Part shown: piece after piece, positions 34,255 through 42,076 of the stretch
Numbering within the stretch: position 1 is the first letter of the stretch
Layout: each line of letters begins with the position of its first letter
Assembly (NCBI GenBank): GCA_028285495.1
Contig: JANQPB010000008.1
Coordinates: forward strand, 48,018 to 112,017
Length of the DNA stretch: 64,000 nucleotides
Direction of reading: 5' to 3'
Origin: Acidimicrobiales bacterium
GTDB taxonomy: Bacteria; Actinomycetota; Acidimicrobiia; Acidimicrobiales; SZUA-35
The notes under the pieces: model-generated
What the model was told of the DNA's origin: nothing
The model's input: only the letters and a program-made list of their open reading frames with translations
The model's database searches: none
Program-made: the position numbers and the translations under genes

Positions 34255-34912
34255 CTGGCTGATCGACAATGACGTTCTGATCAAGCTCTCGGCTTATGGG
34301 CTCATCAGCGAGCTGCTCGACATGGCGCAGCCAGAGACTCGGGTCGGCGTGTTGTCGTCAGCTCGTTTCGTATCCCGAAGTGTGATGGAGGGCAGCGACC
34401 GGTTCGCCAACCGTGGGTCGGCCCTCAGCAACCTTGATCAGGCTCTCAGCGCAGTCACCGAGCTGGAACCGTCAACTGAAGAAGTAGCACTGGCCACCGA
34501 ACTAGAGGAAGCCTCTATGTTGGCCGGCGTCGATCTCGATGTCGGTGAGAGTCTCCTGTGCGCAGTGGCGATCTCACGGTCAGCTGAGTTCATCCTCACC
34601 GGAGACAAGCGCGCCGTGATTTCCGCAGAGGAGCTGGCAGGGTCTGTCGAGGCGCTCTCGACCCTAGCTCATAGGTTCGTGTGCCTTGAGCAGATCGTTG
34701 CCTCGCTAGTACGACAGATCGGCGCCACCGAAGTCGCAGAGTCCGTTTGCGCGGAGCAGCGTGTCGACACGGCACTTGCGATCTGCGCAGGCTGTGCAAT
34801 CGCGGAAAGGAGCGAGATGGACTGCGCCTGTCTAGCGAGCTACGTGAACAGCCTCCGCCGCTCATCACCCACCATGCTGTCCGAGGTCTCGGAGCCCCTA
34901 GCTACGTCCTGA
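34238..34912 (+). CDS. PIN-like domain protein paired with ImmA/IrrE
   Basis: 224 residues from TTG 34238 (GTG 34244 also possible). The start DWLIDNDVLIKLSAYGL and the later LDVGESLLCAVAISRSAEFI with LTGDKRAVI match the acidic positions of PIN-fold ribonucleases (D near 9, E near 100, D near 125). A Cys-rich tail follows (AICAGCAIAE). The overlap with the protease gene suggests a two-gene toxin or effector module in which the protease gates the PIN nuclease (inference). Confidence 0.68.
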   Translation: MSVRRDWLIDNDVLIKLSAYGLISELLDMAQPETRVGVLSSARFVSRSVMEGSDRFANRGSALSNLDQALSAVTELEPSTEEVALATELEEASMLAGVDLDVGESLLCAVAISRSAEFILTGDKRAVISAEELAGSVEALSTLAHRFVCLEQIVASLVRQIGATEVAESVCAEQRVDTALAICAGCAIAERSEMDCACLASYVNSLRRSSPTMLSEVSEPLATS

Positions 34913-35465
34913 GAAAGACGGCGTACGGCTCCACTACCTGGGCCACCAGACCGATGCGGACAGGGGGCCGCTCTCCAGCGGCCGGCTCGACAAGTCTCAG
35001 ACAAGCTTTGTCGACACGTCCTTTGATGTACTGATCACCCGATCGACCCTGACTGTTGCCACGAGCGACCCTGGTTGCCTCGAGGGAGACTTCGTCCTCG
35101 ACCTCGTCCAGACTTCGAATGCACAGAGCGTAGTTGGAGCCTAGTACCGCGATCTCTTCCGGAACTGGCCTCCATTCAACTCGATCGACAGAGTACTCCT
35201 CCGCACGGACCGGGTCAGCCGCGTGGTTCGAGACCATCGGTTGCATACAGAGCAAGATGGGATCCCCAGCCGCAGCAACATCCCTTGCGAACGGCTGCAC
35301 CATCGTCCTCGGGTGGCAGGTGTTCCCCCCGTAGCCCCACATAGCGAAGCCCGTTGCATCGATCTCGGCCCGCTTGCGCGCAATGATGTCAGCGAGGTCC
35401 TCTTGCGCGTGCATCCCGACTTTCATGAAGATGAAGCCAGAGCCCGGTCTTATCAGCTCACTCAT
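34902..35465 (-). CDS. Paralogue 2 of the same unrecognised family (FMKVG/WGYG)
   Basis: 187 residues. N-terminal GFIFMKVGMHAQEDLADIIA, RKRAE, FAMWGYGGNTCHPRTMVQPF, LLCMQPM; then NYALCIRS and C-terminal GLVAQVVEPYAVFL. These line up one for one with paralogue 1. The region between carries an extra GNSQGRSGDQYIKGR stretch. ATGA overlap with the upstream Rossmann NPPW gene means a translationally coupled pair. Function unknown; conserved Trp-Gly-x-Gly, Cys and His hint at a small-molecule or nucleic acid binding pocket. Confidence 0.65.
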   Translation of the reverse strand: MSELIRPGSGFIFMKVGMHAQEDLADIIARKRAEIDATGFAMWGYGGNTCHPRTMVQPFARDVAAAGDPILLCMQPMVSNHAADPVRAEEYSVDRVEWRPVPEEIAVLGSNYALCIRSLDEVEDEVSLEATRVARGNSQGRSGDQYIKGRVDKACLRLVEPAAGERPPVRIGLVAQVVEPYAVFLRT

Positions 35466-36292
35466 CGCTCGACCCCCTCAAGGACCTCCAGGTAGTACTC
35501 GTGCTCATTCGCCTTGCCGTACTCGGGAGGCGCAACCTCGCGAATGTACTTCACCGTCGGAGCTCGCCCAGCGCCGTAGAAGTTCGAGAATCGCTCCTGG
35601 TCAACCGGCTTACTAACGTGCAAGCAGTCGTTGACAGGCACCGACGAGATCATCAGGTTACACGAGCGCAGATCAGGGGCGTCATCGAGGTGGTAGGAGT
35701 GGAGCCGCGGCATCATACGGCTCACATAGAAACCCCTGTCCGAGGCAAACCGCTGCACGTTCGCCAGTACCTGACGGGGCCAATCAAGATGCTCGTCATC
35801 GGCAATCACGATCGCTCCGTGACCTCGGTATCCGACCGCCTCGATCCCTCGCTCTACGAAGACGTTGACGCTCTCCCCGTCATTGCTGGCACCCCAAGGT
35901 GGGTTGGTGTAGAAGTGGTCGAACTCGGAGCAGGCCGGGAACGGGTCGAGGCAGTTGTACAGACGAGCGGACAGAAAGCTTATGCCCTCCCGCTGGGCGA
36001 ATGCGTTGACAGCGTTGACAATGCGCTCGTCGAAGTCGAAAACTTCAATGACCTCGGGCCCGTAGTCGACGATCGCCCTTGCCCGCAGGTACGCAACGCA
36101 GACACTGATTGCGTCACCATCGCCAATGAATGCCAGTCGCTTGCCGTCGGCCCAGCTGGCGATGTACTCGCTCTGCATGACCATGTCGCCGGCCTTCATG
36201 TAGATCTGGTCGAACTCTCGGAGAGGCTTCGGGCGATTCTGGATGACGTCGGAGATGGCGTTGATAGCTGCCTTCAGATCGATTTCGGTCAG
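35462..36292 (-). CDS. Rossmann-fold NPPW protein, BpsA/DUF43 or methyltransferase-like
   Basis: 276 residues if it starts at CTG 36292, which has a perfect AGGAGG 5 nt upstream; the first ATG (36199) would remove a well-formed helix (EIDLKAAINAISDVIQNRP) and lacks a ribosome site. Motifs: FIGDGDAISV near residue 60, EVFDFDERI near 90, FYTNPPWGASNDGE near 130 and SCNLMISSVP near 205. The pattern fits the class I transferase fold of branched-polyamine synthase (DUF43) or a DNA/RNA adenine methyltransferase (NPPW in place of NPPY). In operon with paralogue 2 and downstream of MazG. Confidence 0.62.
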   Translation of the reverse strand: MTEIDLKAAINAISDVIQNRPKPLREFDQIYMKAGDMVMQSEYIASWADGKRLAFIGDGDAISVCVAYLRARAIVDYGPEVIEVFDFDERIVNAVNAFAQREGISFLSARLYNCLDPFPACSEFDHFYTNPPWGASNDGESVNVFVERGIEAVGYRGHGAIVIADDEHLDWPRQVLANVQRFASDRGFYVSRMMPRLHSYHLDDAPDLRSCNLMISSVPVNDCLHVSKPVDQERFSNFYGAGRAPTVKYIREVAPPEYGKANEHEYYLEVLEGVER

Positions 36293-36367
36293 AGATACCT
36301 CCTGCTAGGGACAACGCGAGCCTAGCAAGCCCACATCGGGCCACGTCGAGAATTGGCGACGGGTGAC

Positions 36368-36700
36368 TTACCGCGTAAGCGGATATCGCTCAGCGTTCTT
36401 CGCCATCTTCGCCTCAGCGATCTCGATCAAGTCGACTTCATAGACCGCAGCTAGTTGAACCAGGTAGATAAACACATCCGCGAGCTCGTCTTGCACTCCT
36501 CCCCATTGGTCCCCGTGGCGCACATCGATCGCTTCTTCGTCATCGAGCCACTGGAGCTCGGCTAACAGCTCGCCGACCTCGCCGGCCAAGGCCATTGCAA
36601 GATTCTTCGGATTCTTCGAGCGCTGCCAACGACGCTCATCCACGAAGCGCCTGACGCTCGACTCCAATGCGAGCAGACGATCGGTCGAGTCGCGGATCAT
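36368..36700 (-). CDS. MazG-like nucleotide pyrophosphohydrolase
   Basis: 110 residues, all-alpha NTP pyrophosphatase fold: LAMALAGEVGELLAELQW with ExxE, and QDELADVFIYLVQL with ExxD, the magnesium-binding residues, plus KxxKNxxRYP at the C-terminus (KMAKNAERYPL). Resembles the dCTPase/RS21-C6 branch of MazG. It would cleave a (d)NTP to the monophosphate. It precedes the NPPW gene by 75 nt on the same strand, suggesting a nucleotide-linked pathway. Last gene before the tRNA. Confidence 0.82.
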   Translation of the reverse strand: MIRDSTDRLLALESSVRRFVDERRWQRSKNPKNLAMALAGEVGELLAELQWLDDEEAIDVRHGDQWGGVQDELADVFIYLVQLAAVYEVDLIEIAEAKMAKNAERYPLTR

Positions 36701-36912
36701 TCCTCCATCTTGCCAGGAGGGAGTGACGGCCCATGGCTGAAGGCACGCATCACGTGGCCGAACTGCCGGAGACCACCACCCTTGGCCTCGAAGCCGACGA
36801 ATCCGCAGGCGGTCAGGACATGAGCTCGGTCGCTCCGTGGCTACCTGCCTGGCTACCGCACCGTTCCTGGTGGGAGTGCGCCAGTTGCCCTACACGAGCT
36901 CTCCCAGCCCCC

Positions 36913-36986
36913 TGACCAGGGGAAACACCTTGCGGAGGAGGTGGGATTCGAACCCACGGAAGGTCTCCCTTCACACGCTTTCCAAG
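36913..36986 (-). repeat. att copy 4 in the intact tRNA-Ser: right end of island C
   Basis: The 54-nt core (36933-36986) covers the tRNA from anticodon loop to discriminator base, plus a 20-nt outer flank that matches att copy 3 at 18 of 20 positions. Because the tRNA reads to the left, its 3' end faces the islands, as expected for an integration event that restores the tRNA. Confidence 0.9.
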
Positions 36987-37017
36987 CGTGCCGATTCGGC
37001 CGCTCTCGCACTCCTCC
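36933..37017 (-). tRNA. tRNA-Ser (anticodon GGA)
   Basis: 85-nt class II tRNA. The acceptor stem GGAGGAG/CTCCTCC, anticodon loop TTGGAAA flanked by CACGC/GCGTG, a long variable arm and GGTTCGAATCC T arm are all present. CCA is not encoded. Anticodon GGA reads UCC/UCU. Host target of the island array. Confidence 0.97.
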
Positions 37018-37198
37018 TGCTCGCCTGGGACCTTGCTCGACCACGCCGGGCCTACCCGAGGCGATCGCCGGATCCCCGGCAGGACCCGTTAGGATACCTA
37101 GCGACGCCCGCTCCCACATCGGTCGGAAGCAGGCGCCGGTGCCCGCCGTTTCACCACACGAGCCGGCGGCACCACGACAACGCAGCATCTGTTCTGGC

Positions 37199-37308
37199 AG
37201 GTGGCGGTCGGGCCCTGTGCATCCTCGGCTCGTGAACCGAGTCAGGGCCGGAAGGCAGCAGCTCTCAGCGGAACCCGGGGAGTGCCGCAGATCGCCTGGC
37301 CGCCACCT
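37199..37308 (+). ncRNA. ffs: Signal recognition particle RNA (4.5S type)
   Basis: Contains the conserved Ffh-binding hairpin GTCAGGGCCGGAAGGCAGCAG (37241-37261), with closing helix AGGTGGCGG at 37199 pairing with CCGCCACCT ending at 37308. About 110 nt, the small bacterial SRP RNA. Lies upstream of dnaX, a common bacterial order. Confidence 0.93.
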
Positions 37309-37387
37309 CCGAGAGCAGGGGCTGCGTCGTCGCGCTCGCTGAGGCAACGCTCCGGTCCGGGCACACCAAGACCCGTCCCGGCGCCGC

Positions 37388-38308
37388 TCAGGACATCATC
37401 GAGAAGAAGTTCTGCGTGGCGTAGGAGAACCCGTCGGCCCCCTGCGACTCCCCCACCCCGACGTGGGTGAACGTCGGGTCCATCAGGTTGCAGAAGTGCC
37501 CGTCCGACTCACGCCAACCGGCGAAGTGCCGGAACGCCGTGTCGGGGAAGTTGTGGTAGGCGATGTTCTCACCGGCCGTCATCACCGAGATCCCTGCGTC
37601 GATCAGGGCCGGGATACCGGCCTCGGGCCGATGCTGGAGATCGGTGGTCATCTGGGCCGACCACGGGCGGGCCACCTGCAGCGACGCCGCCGGATGCACC
37701 TCGACCGCCGGCACCGGCCGATACAGCCCGGTGGCCGGATCGATCGGCACGTTCCCGCCACAGTCGATCACCGGACCCTCGCGCCGCAGCGGCCCGTTCG
37801 GGTTGGTCCGCAGCTCGTTGGTCAGCCGGGCGATCTCCAGCTCGATCGCGGTCAGACCGCTCGGGTCGGTGGTGGACGGCATCGACGTGGTCGTCGACGA
37901 CTCGCCCGGCACCGACGTGGTCGTGCTGTCGAGCATCGTCGACGTCGACGACTCGGTCGACGACGGGGCGGTGGACGGCGCCACCGTGGTCGACACCACC
38001 GCCACCGTCGACGGCGGAAGGGTCGACGCGACCGTCGACACCGTGGTCGAGCCTTCGGCCGAGTCGGCCGAACCGGCACCGGGGGCGATCACGGACAGCA
38101 CCGGACGGGTGGACGACGTCTCGACCTGTGCCCCCAGCACCGAGCCGTCGGCGTTGACCATTCCCTGGACCGGTGAGGCTGGCAGTTCCTCGCCGACCGG
38201 CTCGGGCCCGGACCGACCGAGTGCGAACACCGCACCACCGGCGGCGGCGACGGCCACGAGCAGCACGATGGCACGGGCGATGATGGGATTGGTTGGCTCG
38301 TTGTCCAT
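37388..38308 (-). CDS. CAP/SCP-domain protein, membrane-anchored
   Basis: 306 residues from ATG 38308. One N-terminal membrane helix (AIVLLVAVAAAGGAVFALG), then a ~120-residue Ser/Thr-rich stalk, then a CAP (SCP/PR1) domain from IELEIARLTNELR to the end, with the typical GENIAYHNF and DPTFTHVGVG motifs. Bacterial CAP domains are extracellular and of varied function, possibly wall-associated. No signal cleavage site is obvious, so it probably stays anchored. Convergent with the SRP RNA. Confidence 0.82.
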   Translation of the reverse strand: MDNEPTNPIIARAIVLLVAVAAAGGAVFALGRSGPEPVGEELPASPVQGMVNADGSVLGAQVETSSTRPVLSVIAPGAGSADSAEGSTTVSTVASTLPPSTVAVVSTTVAPSTAPSSTESSTSTMLDSTTTSVPGESSTTTSMPSTTDPSGLTAIELEIARLTNELRTNPNGPLRREGPVIDCGGNVPIDPATGLYRPVPAVEVHPAASLQVARPWSAQMTTDLQHRPEAGIPALIDAGISVMTAGENIAYHNFPDTAFRHFAGWRESDGHFCNLMDPTFTHVGVGESQGADGFSYATQNFFSMMS

Positions 38309-38511
38309 GGGGGGTGGCAACCTCTGCGGCGGCGGGCTGCCGACGGGGTGATGACCGCCGCACCCGACCGATGGGTCCGTCTGTCATCGATCCGTCGCAT
38401 ACCCGCCAGAGTTTCTGCGATGGGGCGACGTGGCCGCTGGTCCTTTGTAGCAGATTCGTAACCGGATGCGGTGAGCCAGCCGAAGAAAGAGCAGAGAGGT
38501 AGGCTCGAACC

Positions 38512-40644
38512 GTGGCCTACCAGTCGCTGTACCGACGTTACCGTTCTCAAAAATTCTCAGAGATCGTCGGGCAGCACCACGTCACCTCGGCCCTCCGGTC
38601 GGCCGTCGCCGAGGGCCGCCACGGCCACGCCTACCTCTTCAGCGGCCCCCGTGGCACCGGCAAGACCTCCACCGCCCGGATCCTGGCCAAAGCGCTGAAC
38701 TGCCCGAACGTCGCCGACGGCGAACCATGCGGGACCTGCGACAGCTGCCAGGCCATCGAGCAGGGCACCTCGTTCGACCTCCACGAGCTCGACGCCGCCA
38801 GCCACAACAAGGTCGACGACGTCCGGGACCTGATCTCCAAGGTCCACCTCGGTTCCCCCGGCCGCACCAAGGTCTACATCCTCGACGAGGTCCACATGCT
38901 CAGCTCGGGCGCCGAGAACGCCTTGCTGAAGACCCTCGAGGAGCCCCCGGAGCACGTGGTGTTCGTGCTCGCCACCACCGAGCCCCACAAGGTCGTCCCC
39001 ACGATCCGGAGCCGGACCCAGCACTTCGAGTTCCGACTCCTCCCCGCCGACGAACTCGCCGAGCACGTTCGCTACGTGATCGCCGACGCCGGGCTGGACG
39101 TCGGTGACGACGCCGTCGACTACGTCCTCACCCAGGGCGGCGGCTCGGCCCGCGACACCCTCTCGGCCCTCGACCTGGTGGCCGCCGCCGGCGGTGTCCC
39201 CGCCGGGTCCGACATCGGCGTCGACCTGACCGGGGCCATCGGCCAGGGTGACCCCGCCGCCGCCATCGCCGCCGTCCAGGCCGGCCTCGTCGCCGGCCAG
39301 GAGCCTCGCACGATCGGCGAGGCCACCGTCGACGTCCTCCGCAACACCTTCCTCGCCTCCATGCAGGCCCCGCTCGACCACCTCAACGATCGCGCTAGGG
39401 ACCAGGCCCGCGAGCTCGCCGGCCAGCTCGGCCCGGCCGCCGTGACCCGAGCCCTCGAAGCGCTCGGGCAGGCCCTGGTGGAGATGCGCCAGGCCCCCGA
39501 CCCCCGCGTCCCCCTCGAGGTGGCCGTCCTCCGACTCTGCCGCCACGGTCAGCCGGCCCCGCCACCCGACGCCGAACCACCCGCCCCGCCGACCGGCACC
39601 GACGGCGGCGATCCCGATCTGGTCAGGCGGGTGGCCCAACTCGAGCAGCAGGTCAGCGACCTCGCGGCCCGGCTCGGCGCCGGTGCTGCCACCGCCGCAC
39701 CGGGCCGAGCGACAACCGCGGCCGCCGACCCGGCGCCGGCCGCCCCGTCGTCGGCCCCCGAGGCCGACGACGACGAGTCGACCGCCGAGCCCGACCCTCC
39801 CTCGGGGCCGGCCCGCGCCGCCCGGTCCCGCCTGGCCGAGGTCACGGCCAAGGCACCCCCGTCTCCTCGCGCCGGCCGGACGGCGGCGACCGACGACCGG
39901 CCGAGCACCGAGCCGGCCACCGCACCCCCCTCCCCTCGCTCGACCGCCGAGCCCGGACCGACCGACGCCTCGCCGACCGCCGCCGAGGCGACGACGCCGG
40001 ACGGTGAGCCCGACGACGCCGGCGGCAGCCAGGCCGACCACACCACGGACGCGGCGACCACCAACACCGCCGCCGAGCAGGCCGCCACCGCCCCACCGAC
40101 CGGAGCCGCCACCGACGCCTCCGGGCCCAACGGCCACGGCGCACCGACCCCAGTCGGCGACGAGACGGCCGCCGAGGCCTCCGACGACGGACGGCCCGCG
40201 CTCAGCTCGGCGCTGACCCAGCCGGCGGTCGAGTCCGCCTTCGCCGGCTGCCTCGAGCAGGTCAGTCAGAAGACCAGGGTGAGGTTCCGTGGTGGCCGCA
40301 TCCTCGGGGTGGAGGGAGCGACCGTCGTGCTCGGCGTCCCCAACGACATCCACCGCAACCGCTGCAACGACGTCAAAGGTGAGGTCGAGCACGCACTGAG
40401 CCAGCACTTCGGTCAGGCGGTGACCGTCGACATCGCGGTCGACGGCGACGCACCGACCCCGACGATGGACCCGGCCAAGATCGAGACCCGCCCGGCCCCG
40501 GCCGCCGACGCCGACGAGGACATCGGCCCGGTCTCGGAGCTGGCCGACGCCACCGACCAGTCGGCCAACGGCGTCGAGCGGCTGACCAAGGCCTTCCCCG
40601 GCTCGAAGGTGGTCGACAACCCCGGCGAGCCCCGGACACCCTGA
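38512..40644 (+). CDS. dnaX: DNA polymerase III subunit gamma/tau
   Basis: 710 residues from GTG. AAA+ clamp-loader domain: SEIVGQHHVTSAL, Walker A GPRGTGKTSTAR near residue 45, zinc cysteines CGTCDSC near 72-78, and YILDEVHMLS near 125. The domain III region (LAGQLGPAAVTRALEAL) is intact. A ~200-residue Pro/Ala/Thr/Asp-rich linker leads to a C-terminal tau-like domain (SAFAGCLEQVSQKTRVRFRG). Loads the beta clamp and tethers Pol III. First of dnaX-ybaB-recR. Confidence 0.95.
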   Translation: MAYQSLYRRYRSQKFSEIVGQHHVTSALRSAVAEGRHGHAYLFSGPRGTGKTSTARILAKALNCPNVADGEPCGTCDSCQAIEQGTSFDLHELDAASHNKVDDVRDLISKVHLGSPGRTKVYILDEVHMLSSGAENALLKTLEEPPEHVVFVLATTEPHKVVPTIRSRTQHFEFRLLPADELAEHVRYVIADAGLDVGDDAVDYVLTQGGGSARDTLSALDLVAAAGGVPAGSDIGVDLTGAIGQGDPAAAIAAVQAGLVAGQEPRTIGEATVDVLRNTFLASMQAPLDHLNDRARDQARELAGQLGPAAVTRALEALGQALVEMRQAPDPRVPLEVAVLRLCRHGQPAPPPDAEPPAPPTGTDGGDPDLVRRVAQLEQQVSDLAARLGAGAATAAPGRATTAAADPAPAAPSSAPEADDDESTAEPDPPSGPARAARSRLAEVTAKAPPSPRAGRTAATDDRPSTEPATAPPSPRSTAEPGPTDASPTAAEATTPDGEPDDAGGSQADHTTDAATTNTAAEQAATAPPTGAATDASGPNGHGAPTPVGDETAAEASDDGRPALSSALTQPAVESAFAGCLEQVSQKTRVRFRGGRILGVEGATVVLGVPNDIHRNRCNDVKGEVEHALSQHFGQAVTVDIAVDGDAPTPTMDPAKIETRPAPAADADEDIGPVSELADATDQSANGVERLTKAFPGSKVVDNPGEPRTP

Positions 40645-40684
40645 CCACCGAGCGACCAAGCGACCCGCAACCAGGGAGCGAGCG

Positions 40685-41059
40685 ATGAGCGACCCAAGTG
40701 ATGCCCCCGACGGCCCCGCCGGCCTCGACCTGGGGGCCCTCGTGCAGCAGGCCCAGGCCCTGCAGCAGCAGATGGCCGACGCCCAGGCCCAGCAGGCGGC
40801 CCAGATCATCACCGGCAGCGCCGGTGGCGGCAAGGTGACGGTCGAGATGACCGGCGCCGGCGAGTTCCGCAACGTGAGCATCGCCCCGGAGGCCGTCGAC
40901 CCGGACGACGTCGAGCTGCTGGAGGAGCTGGTCCTGGCCGCCCTCCGCGACGCCAGCGCCCAGATGGCCGGCGCCTACGAGGAGGCGATGGGCGGCATGA
41001 ACCTGCCCGACCTCGGCGGGCTCGGCGGGGGCCTCGGCGGCCTGCTCGGTGGCCAGTAG
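40685..41059 (+). CDS. YbaB/EbfC-family nucleoid-associated protein
   Basis: 124 residues with the YbaB core (QQMADAQAQQAAQIITGSAG, VTVEMTGAGEFRNVSIAPEAVD, then the helix LEELVLAALRDA). Small dimeric DNA-binding protein thought to help repair together with RecR. GGGAG lies 6 nt before the ATG. C-terminus Gly-rich. Between dnaX and recR. Confidence 0.92.
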   Translation: MSDPSDAPDGPAGLDLGALVQQAQALQQQMADAQAQQAAQIITGSAGGGKVTVEMTGAGEFRNVSIAPEAVDPDDVELLEELVLAALRDASAQMAGAYEEAMGGMNLPDLGGLGGGLGGLLGGQ

Positions 41060-41149
41060 CGTCGCCGGGCTGCGGTCGGACCGGGTCGGACCCGCCGGCC
41101 GACGGCGAACGCCACCACAGCGGCGGACGCGACCCGGGACGCCACGACC

Positions 41150-41758
41150 ATGAGCGTCTACGCCAAGCCGGTCGAGGTCCTGATCGACGAATTGGGCCGC
41201 CTGCCTGGCATCGGCCCGAAGTCGGCCCAGCGGATCGCCTTCCACCTGCTGAAGACGGATGCCGTCGACGCCAGGCGCCTGGCCGAGGCGATCGTCTCGA
41301 TGAAGGACAACGTCGCCTTCTGCGAGCGCTGCTTCAACGTGGCCGAGGGCGCCGAGTGCAGCATCTGCACCGACCCCGACCGCGATCCTCGCCTGCTGTG
41401 CGTGGTGGAGGAGCCGAAGGACATCTCGGCCATCGAGAAGACGGGTGCCTACTCCGGGCGCTACCACGTGCTGCTCGGGGCCATCAATCCGCTCGAAGGC
41501 ATCGGACCCGAACAGCTCAAGATCAAGGAGCTGGCGCTTCGGGTGGCCGGCGAGGACATCGCCGAGGTCATCCTCTGCACGAACCCCAACCTGGAGGGCG
41601 AGACGACGGCGGCCTTCGTGGCCTCGAAGGTGCTGGCCCCGTTTGACGTCAAAGTGTCACGTCTGGCGTCGGGCCTGCCGGTCGGCGGTGATCTGGAGTA
41701 CGCCGACGAGCTGACGTTGGGCCGGGCGCTCGAGGGTCGCAACACGCTCGATCAGTGA
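41150..41758 (+). CDS. recR: Recombination mediator RecR
   Basis: 202 residues. Helix-hairpin-helix start ([20 protein letters not shown]), four-cysteine zinc finger CERC...CSIC, Toprim domain ([20 protein letters not shown]) and C-terminal [19 protein letters not shown]. Loads RecA on gapped DNA with RecO. Full length and intact. Confidence 0.97.
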   Translation: MSVYAKPVEVLIDELGRLPGIGPKSAQRIAFHLLKTDAVDARRLAEAIVSMKDNVAFCERCFNVAEGAECSICTDPDRDPRLLCVVEEPKDISAIEKTGAYSGRYHVLLGAINPLEGIGPEQLKIKELALRVAGEDIAEVILCTNPNLEGETTAAFVASKVLAPFDVKVSRLASGLPVGGDLEYADELTLGRALEGRNTLDQ

Positions 41759-42076
41759 CGCCAGGCCGGCGCTGCCGGAGCGGACCCGGCGGCCCTGCGC
41801 TCCACGAGCGCTTCTCCCCTGTCAGGGAAGAACGGAACCCTGACGCGACGACCGGGTCGGCGGGGAGAGGGTGCACCGACCCGGACAGTCGTCGCTACGA
41901 CGCCCCAGTGACCGTGGCGCGGGCGGTATGGGTAAACCGGCCACTGGGACGTCGTAACGATGTTGCCTTTAGGTTACAACGAAGACTCGCTCCGTGACAA
42001 GGCCTTTGGGGCGTTTTGTGGCGATTTTTTCAATGGTATTGCAACATCCTTGAGCAAGGACGTTCGACACCGTCGC
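41759..42076. other. Intergenic region after recR with long inverted repeat
   Basis: 318 bp between convergent recR and the thiolase. A 15-bp inverted repeat with one mismatch (41896-41910 and 41942-41956, TACGACG...CGTCGTA) has a 31-nt loop and lies midway. A second hairpin GTCAGGG-N10-CCCTGAC is at 41821-41844. Neither is followed by a clear U run on either strand. They could be a bidirectional terminator or an unannotated RNA. No open frame here looks coding. Confidence 0.5.

Larger units (their letters stand above)
11991..36986. mobile_element. Island C: RepPP-type AICE with defence cargo
   Basis: A 25-kb element bounded by identical 54-nt tRNA-Ser repeats. It contains a tyrosine integrase, excisionase, prim-pol/DUF3631 replication genes, a TraB/FtsK translocase, a DUF2637 Spd-like protein, WhiB and a Nudix/XRE/HD group, the set typical of actinobacterial integrative and conjugative elements that transfer double-stranded DNA. 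Cargo lies on both sides of this core: 12280-21275 and 32385-36700. Core genes match host GC content, whereas much of the cargo is less GC-rich, consistent with separate acquisition. Confidence 0.85.

Noticed and set aside
38557..40881. 774-codon minus-strand frame opposite dnaX
   Set aside because: Same artefact of high third-position GC; dnaX is unambiguous.
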